Origin: Lysobacter gummosus
Lineage (GTDB): Bacteria > Pseudomonadota > Gammaproteobacteria > Xanthomonadales > Xanthomonadaceae
NCBI RefSeq assembly: GCF_001442805.1
Contig: NZ_CP011131.1
Coordinates: 1,550,001-1,614,000 of the forward strand
Length of the DNA: 64,000 bases
Direction of reading: 5' to 3'
Position 1 is the first letter of the stretch. Each line of letters starts with the position of its first letter. The position numbers were made by a program, and so were the translations under genes. Shown one piece after another: positions 61,246-64,000 of the stretch. A model generated the notes under the pieces. It had not been told where the DNA came from, searched no databases, and saw only the letters and a program-made list of their open reading frames with translations.

Positions 61246-61596
61246 ATGGCCACTTACACCGGCAGTTGCCACTGCGGCAAGGTCGCGTATGAAGTCGAGG
61301 GCCAGATCGATCAGACGATCGACTGCAATTGTTCGATGTGCCAGCGCCGCGGCGGCCTGCTCTGGTTCGTGCCGCGCGCGGCCTTCAGCCTGAAGAGCGA
61401 TCCGGCCGAGGTGGGCACGTATCGCTTCAACAAGCATTCGATCGATCACCACTTCTGCCGCAACTGCGGCATCGCGCCGTACAGCGAAGCGTCGATGCCC
61501 GACGGTACGCCGATGACGGCGATCAACGTGCGCTGCCTGGACGGGGTGGATCTGACATCGCTGAAGATCGTGCCGATCGACGGGCGTTCGTTCTGA
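61246..61596 (+). CDS. GFA family protein (glutathione-dependent formaldehyde-activating-like)
   Basis: A 116-residue zinc protein. Cysteines lie in GSCHCGKVAYEVEG (Cys8, Cys10), DCNCSMCQRRGG (Cys27, 29, 32) and FCRNCGIAPYSEAS, the GFA/CENP-V pattern that holds two zinc ions. Most such proteins have no proven formaldehyde activity. It lies alone between a divergent VOC gene and a convergent small gene. Confidence 0.92.
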   Translation: MATYTGSCHCGKVAYEVEGQIDQTIDCNCSMCQRRGGLLWFVPRAAFSLKSDPAEVGTYRFNKHSIDHHFCRNCGIAPYSEASMPDGTPMTAINVRCLDGVDLTSLKIVPIDGRSF

Positions 61597-61630
61597 GCCT
61601 CGCGCCGCTCTCGCACCGGACGGCGCTGAC

Positions 61631-61885
61631 TTAGTTCGGGATCTCGCCGGTGCGCAGACGCTCGCGTCCGCGTTCGGTCAGGACCGCCACGCTGCTCTCG
61701 CCATGCGCTTCGACCCGCACCCAGCCCGGCGCGGGATGATCGCCGATCGCGTCTTCGCCGATCCAGGCCAACTCGCGCAGCAGTACGCTCATGCGCACGC
61801 CCAGCCGTTTGCACAGGCGCGGCAGCGAGACGCCGCCGGCTTCGCCGGCCAGCATCGCCAGCAGCGGCTCAGTCAACTCGGACAA
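61631..61885 (-). CDS. Small winged-helix-like protein following the molybdoenzyme
   Basis: An 84-residue protein starting at TTG inside the end of the FdhF/YdeP-type gene (17-base overlap), which implies coupled translation. The pattern EPLLAMLAGEAGGVSLPRLC, KRLGVRMSVLLRELAWIGED, WVRVEAHGESSVAVLTERGR looks like a single winged helix-turn-helix. It may bind DNA or the partner enzyme. Function unknown. Confidence 0.7.
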   Translation of the reverse strand: MSELTEPLLAMLAGEAGGVSLPRLCKRLGVRMSVLLRELAWIGEDAIGDHPAPGWVRVEAHGESSVAVLTERGRERLRTGEIPN

Positions 61886-64000
61886 GGCCGATGTCTCTGG
61901 CCGACTGCAAACCCTGCGCCGGCTGCGGCGCGTGCGGATACACGATCACCGGAATCGATTTCGAAGTCGGCGTGCGCGCTTCGTCGGCGAAGCTCGACAG
62001 CGGCACCAGGGAATTGGTTTCCGGGTAGTACGCGGCCAGGCAGCCACGCGGGATGTTGTACTCGACCAGCATGAAGCGCTTGGCGACGCGCTTGACGCCG
62101 TCGTCGCACAGGCTTTCCAAGTCCACCCAGTCGCCCGCGCTCATCCGCAACGCGGCGATATCCTGCGCGTTGATGAACAACACCCGGCGCTCGCCGAACA
62201 CGCCGCGGTAGCGATCGTTCATGCCGTAGATGGTGGTGTTGTATTGATCGTGCGAACGCGTGGTCGCCAGCGTGAACACCGGTTGCGAGTGGCTGGCGCG
62301 GGCGCGGTGCACGGGCAGGTCGGTCGGCACCGCGTGCGGCTTGAACAGCGCCTTGCCTTCGGGATTGAGCCAGCGCCGCTCGCTGGCCGAATTGGTCAGA
62401 TGGAAACCGCCGGGCACGCGCAGGCGCTGGTTGAAGTCGTAGAAATCGTCGAACACTTGCTCGATCTTGTCGCGGATGCGGTCGTAATCGCCGATCAACC
62501 ATAGCCATGGCACCTTGCTGCGCGCGCCCAGGGTGGCGTGGGCCAGGCGCGCGACGATCGCCGGTTCCGACAACAGCATCGGATCGGCCGGCGCGTTGAT
62601 GCCGGCCGACAGGTGGACCATGCTCATCGAATCCTCGACCGTGACGCCTTGCGGGCCGGTGTCCTGGATGTCGATTTCGGTGCGGCCCAGGCAGGGCAGG
62701 ATGTAGGCGTCGCGGCCGTGCACCAGATGGCTGCGGTTGAGCTTGGTGGTCACGTGCACGGTCAGGTCGCAGCGGCGCAGCGCGCGATGGGTGGCCTCGG
62801 TGTCGGGCGTGGCGGTGGCGAAGTTGCCGCCCAGGCCGAAGAAGGTCTTGCAGCGGCCGTCGAGCATGGCTTCGATCGCGCCGACGGTGTCGTGGCCGTG
62901 TTCGCGCGGCGGTTCGAAACCGAACACCTCGCGCAGCCGGTCCAGGAACGCGGGCGAGGGTTTTTCGTAGATGCCCATCGTGCGGTCGCCCTGCACGTTG
63001 CTGTGTCCGCGCACCGGGCAGGGGCCGGCGCCAGGGCGGCCGATATTGCCGCGCAGCAGCATCAGGTTGAGGATCATCTGGATCGTCGCCACCGAATGCT
63101 TGTGCTGGGTGATGCCCATGCCCCAGCAGCAGATCACCCGGTCGGCGCGGGCGTAGATATCGCCGGCGCGTTCGAGTTCGGCGCGCGACAGGCCCGACTC
63201 GGCGACGATGGTGTCCCACGATTCGGTCGCCACCTCACTCGCGAACGCATCGAAGCCGCGCGTGTGTTCGGCGATGAAATCGATATCGATCACACGCGCG
63301 CGGCCTTCCGCCTGCGCCAGCGCATCCAGCTCCAGGGTGCGCTTGATCATGCCCTTGAGCGCGGCCAGATCGCCGCCGATGCGCAACTGGAAATAATCCG
63401 AGGAAATGCGGGTCGAGCCGTTGTGCAGCATCTCCAGCTTGTCCTGCGGGTCGGCGAATTTCTCCAGCCCGCGCTCGCGCAGCGGGTTGAACGAGACGAT
63501 CGCCGCGCCGCGCTTGGAGGCCTGGCGCAATTCGCCGAGCATGCGCGGATGGTTGGTGCCGGGGTTCTGGCCGAAGATGAAGATCGCATCGGCCAGTTCG
63601 AAATCGCGCAACTGCACCGTGCCCTTGCCGATGCCGATCTGCGCCTTCATGGCGGTGCCGGAAGGCTCGTGGCACATGTTCGAGCAATCGGGAAAGTTGT
63701 TCGTGCCGAACTCGCGCACGAACAGTTGGTACAGGAACGCCGCTTCGTTGCTGCAGCGGCCCGAGGTGTAGAACAGTGCCTGATCGGGCGAGGCCAGCGC
63801 GTTCAAATGCGCGCCGATGCGGGTGAAGGCTTCGTCCCAGGTGATCGGCAGATAGCGGTCGCTGGCCGGGTCCCAGCGCATCGGATGGGTCAGCCGGCCC
63901 TGGTTCTCCAGCCAGTGATCGCTGTAGCGGGCCAGCTCGGCGAGGGTGTGCTTGGCGAACAGCTCCGGCGTGGCGCGATGGCGGGTGGCTTCGGCGGCGA
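61869..64000 (-). CDS. FdhF/YdeP-type molybdopterin oxidoreductase (5' part outside window)
   Basis: The visible part is 710 residues long; reading continues in frame to the right edge, with EATRHRATPELFAKHTLAEL before the first visible Met. LPITWDEAFTRIGAHLNALA, YTSGRCSNEAAFLYQLFVRE, SNMCHEPSGTAMKAQIGIG, FGQNPGTNHPRMLGEL and GVRGHSNVQGDRTMGI-like segments are those of the YdeP/FdhF-like group, which binds bis-molybdopterin guanine dinucleotide; E. coli YdeP is linked to acid resistance. The N-terminal iron-sulfur part cannot be judged. The C-terminal MopB_CT domain is complete (THDQYNTTIYGMNDRYRGVF-type). Substrate unknown; formate is not proven. Confidence 0.9.
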   Translation of the reverse strand, partial: AAEATRHRATPELFAKHTLAELARYSDHWLENQGRLTHPMRWDPASDRYLPITWDEAFTRIGAHLNALASPDQALFYTSGRCSNEAAFLYQLFVREFGTNNFPDCSNMCHEPSGTAMKAQIGIGKGTVQLRDFELADAIFIFGQNPGTNHPRMLGELRQASKRGAAIVSFNPLRERGLEKFADPQDKLEMLHNGSTRISSDYFQLRIGGDLAALKGMIKRTLELDALAQAEGRARVIDIDFIAEHTRGFDAFASEVATESWDTIVAESGLSRAELERAGDIYARADRVICCWGMGITQHKHSVATIQMILNLMLLRGNIGRPGAGPCPVRGHSNVQGDRTMGIYEKPSPAFLDRLREVFGFEPPREHGHDTVGAIEAMLDGRCKTFFGLGGNFATATPDTEATHRALRRCDLTVHVTTKLNRSHLVHGRDAYILPCLGRTEIDIQDTGPQGVTVEDSMSMVHLSAGINAPADPMLLSEPAIVARLAHATLGARSKVPWLWLIGDYDRIRDKIEQVFDDFYDFNQRLRVPGGFHLTNSASERRWLNPEGKALFKPHAVPTDLPVHRARASHSQPVFTLATTRSHDQYNTTIYGMNDRYRGVFGERRVLFINAQDIAALRMSAGDWVDLESLCDDGVKRVAKRFMLVEYNIPRGCLAAYYPETNSLVPLSSFADEARTPTSKSIPVIVYPHAPQPAQGLQSARDIGLVRVD

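Overview
The window is high-GC, gene-dense proteobacterial DNA. It most likely comes from Lysobacter or a close relative in the Xanthomonadaceae. The signs are an Ax21-type outer-membrane protein, a Tat-exported GH64 beta-1,3-glucanase, a large TonB receptor, a M19 dipeptidase, an Ada-AlkA fusion, and four families of palindromic intergenic repeats between genes. The genus is an inference: there is no rRNA, tRNA or phylogenetic marker in the window. I see no IS element, prophage, plasmid function or CRISPR array, so this looks like ordinary chromosome with accessory pockets.

Layout. 0-3 kb: Ax21-like barrel, an uncharacterised protein and a dipeptidase. 3.4-6 kb: histidine degradation (hutI and hutF, divergent). 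6-8.3 kb: alkylation repair (Ada-AlkA and Ogt, overlapping). 8.5-15 kb: secreted proteins (DUF4082/FN3/beta-helix protein, NPP-type phosphodiesterase lipoprotein, two small secreted proteins), Rof, MsrA and a decayed ohr fragment. 15-18 kb: a TetR regulator and hutU, apart from the other hut genes. 18-26.6 kb: SRPBCC protein, MATE pump, small proteins, CsgG-like lipoprotein-family protein, AAA ATPase, and a LysR/MDR pair. 26.8-31.3 kb: tandem GNATs, a GH75-like protein, and a radical SAM enzyme overlapping a DNA-methyltransferase/nucleotidyltransferase fusion. 31.5-34.1 kb: NAD salvage (NadV plus NadM-Nudix). 34.3-46.2 kb: enoyl reductase, MAPEG, GIY-YIG, two fatty-acid desaturases, ArsR regulator, GreB, DbpA, SGNH hydrolase and DoxX. 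46.3-52.8 kb: GH64 glucanase, M1 aminopeptidase, TonB receptor and TfoX-like protein. 53.4-64 kb: LysR regulators with partners, EamA exporter, cyclase-family hydrolase, aldo-keto reductase, DUF72, VOC, GFA, and a FdhF/YdeP-type molybdoenzyme running off the right edge.

Genes that appear to work together: hutU/hutI/hutF in histidine to formylglutamate conversion (hutH and the last step are absent here); NadV and NadM in nicotinamide to NAD salvage; Ada-AlkA with Ogt in alkylation repair; and an ArsR regulator with a desaturase/SRPBCC operon, both carrying the same 16-bp box. The best candidate for an undescribed system is the overlapping pair at 29.1-31.3 kb: a CX3CX2C radical SAM protein followed by a DNA methyltransferase with a C-terminal nucleotidyltransferase-like domain. 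Repeats fill most long gene-free stretches, and one family has been amplified in tandem at two loci.
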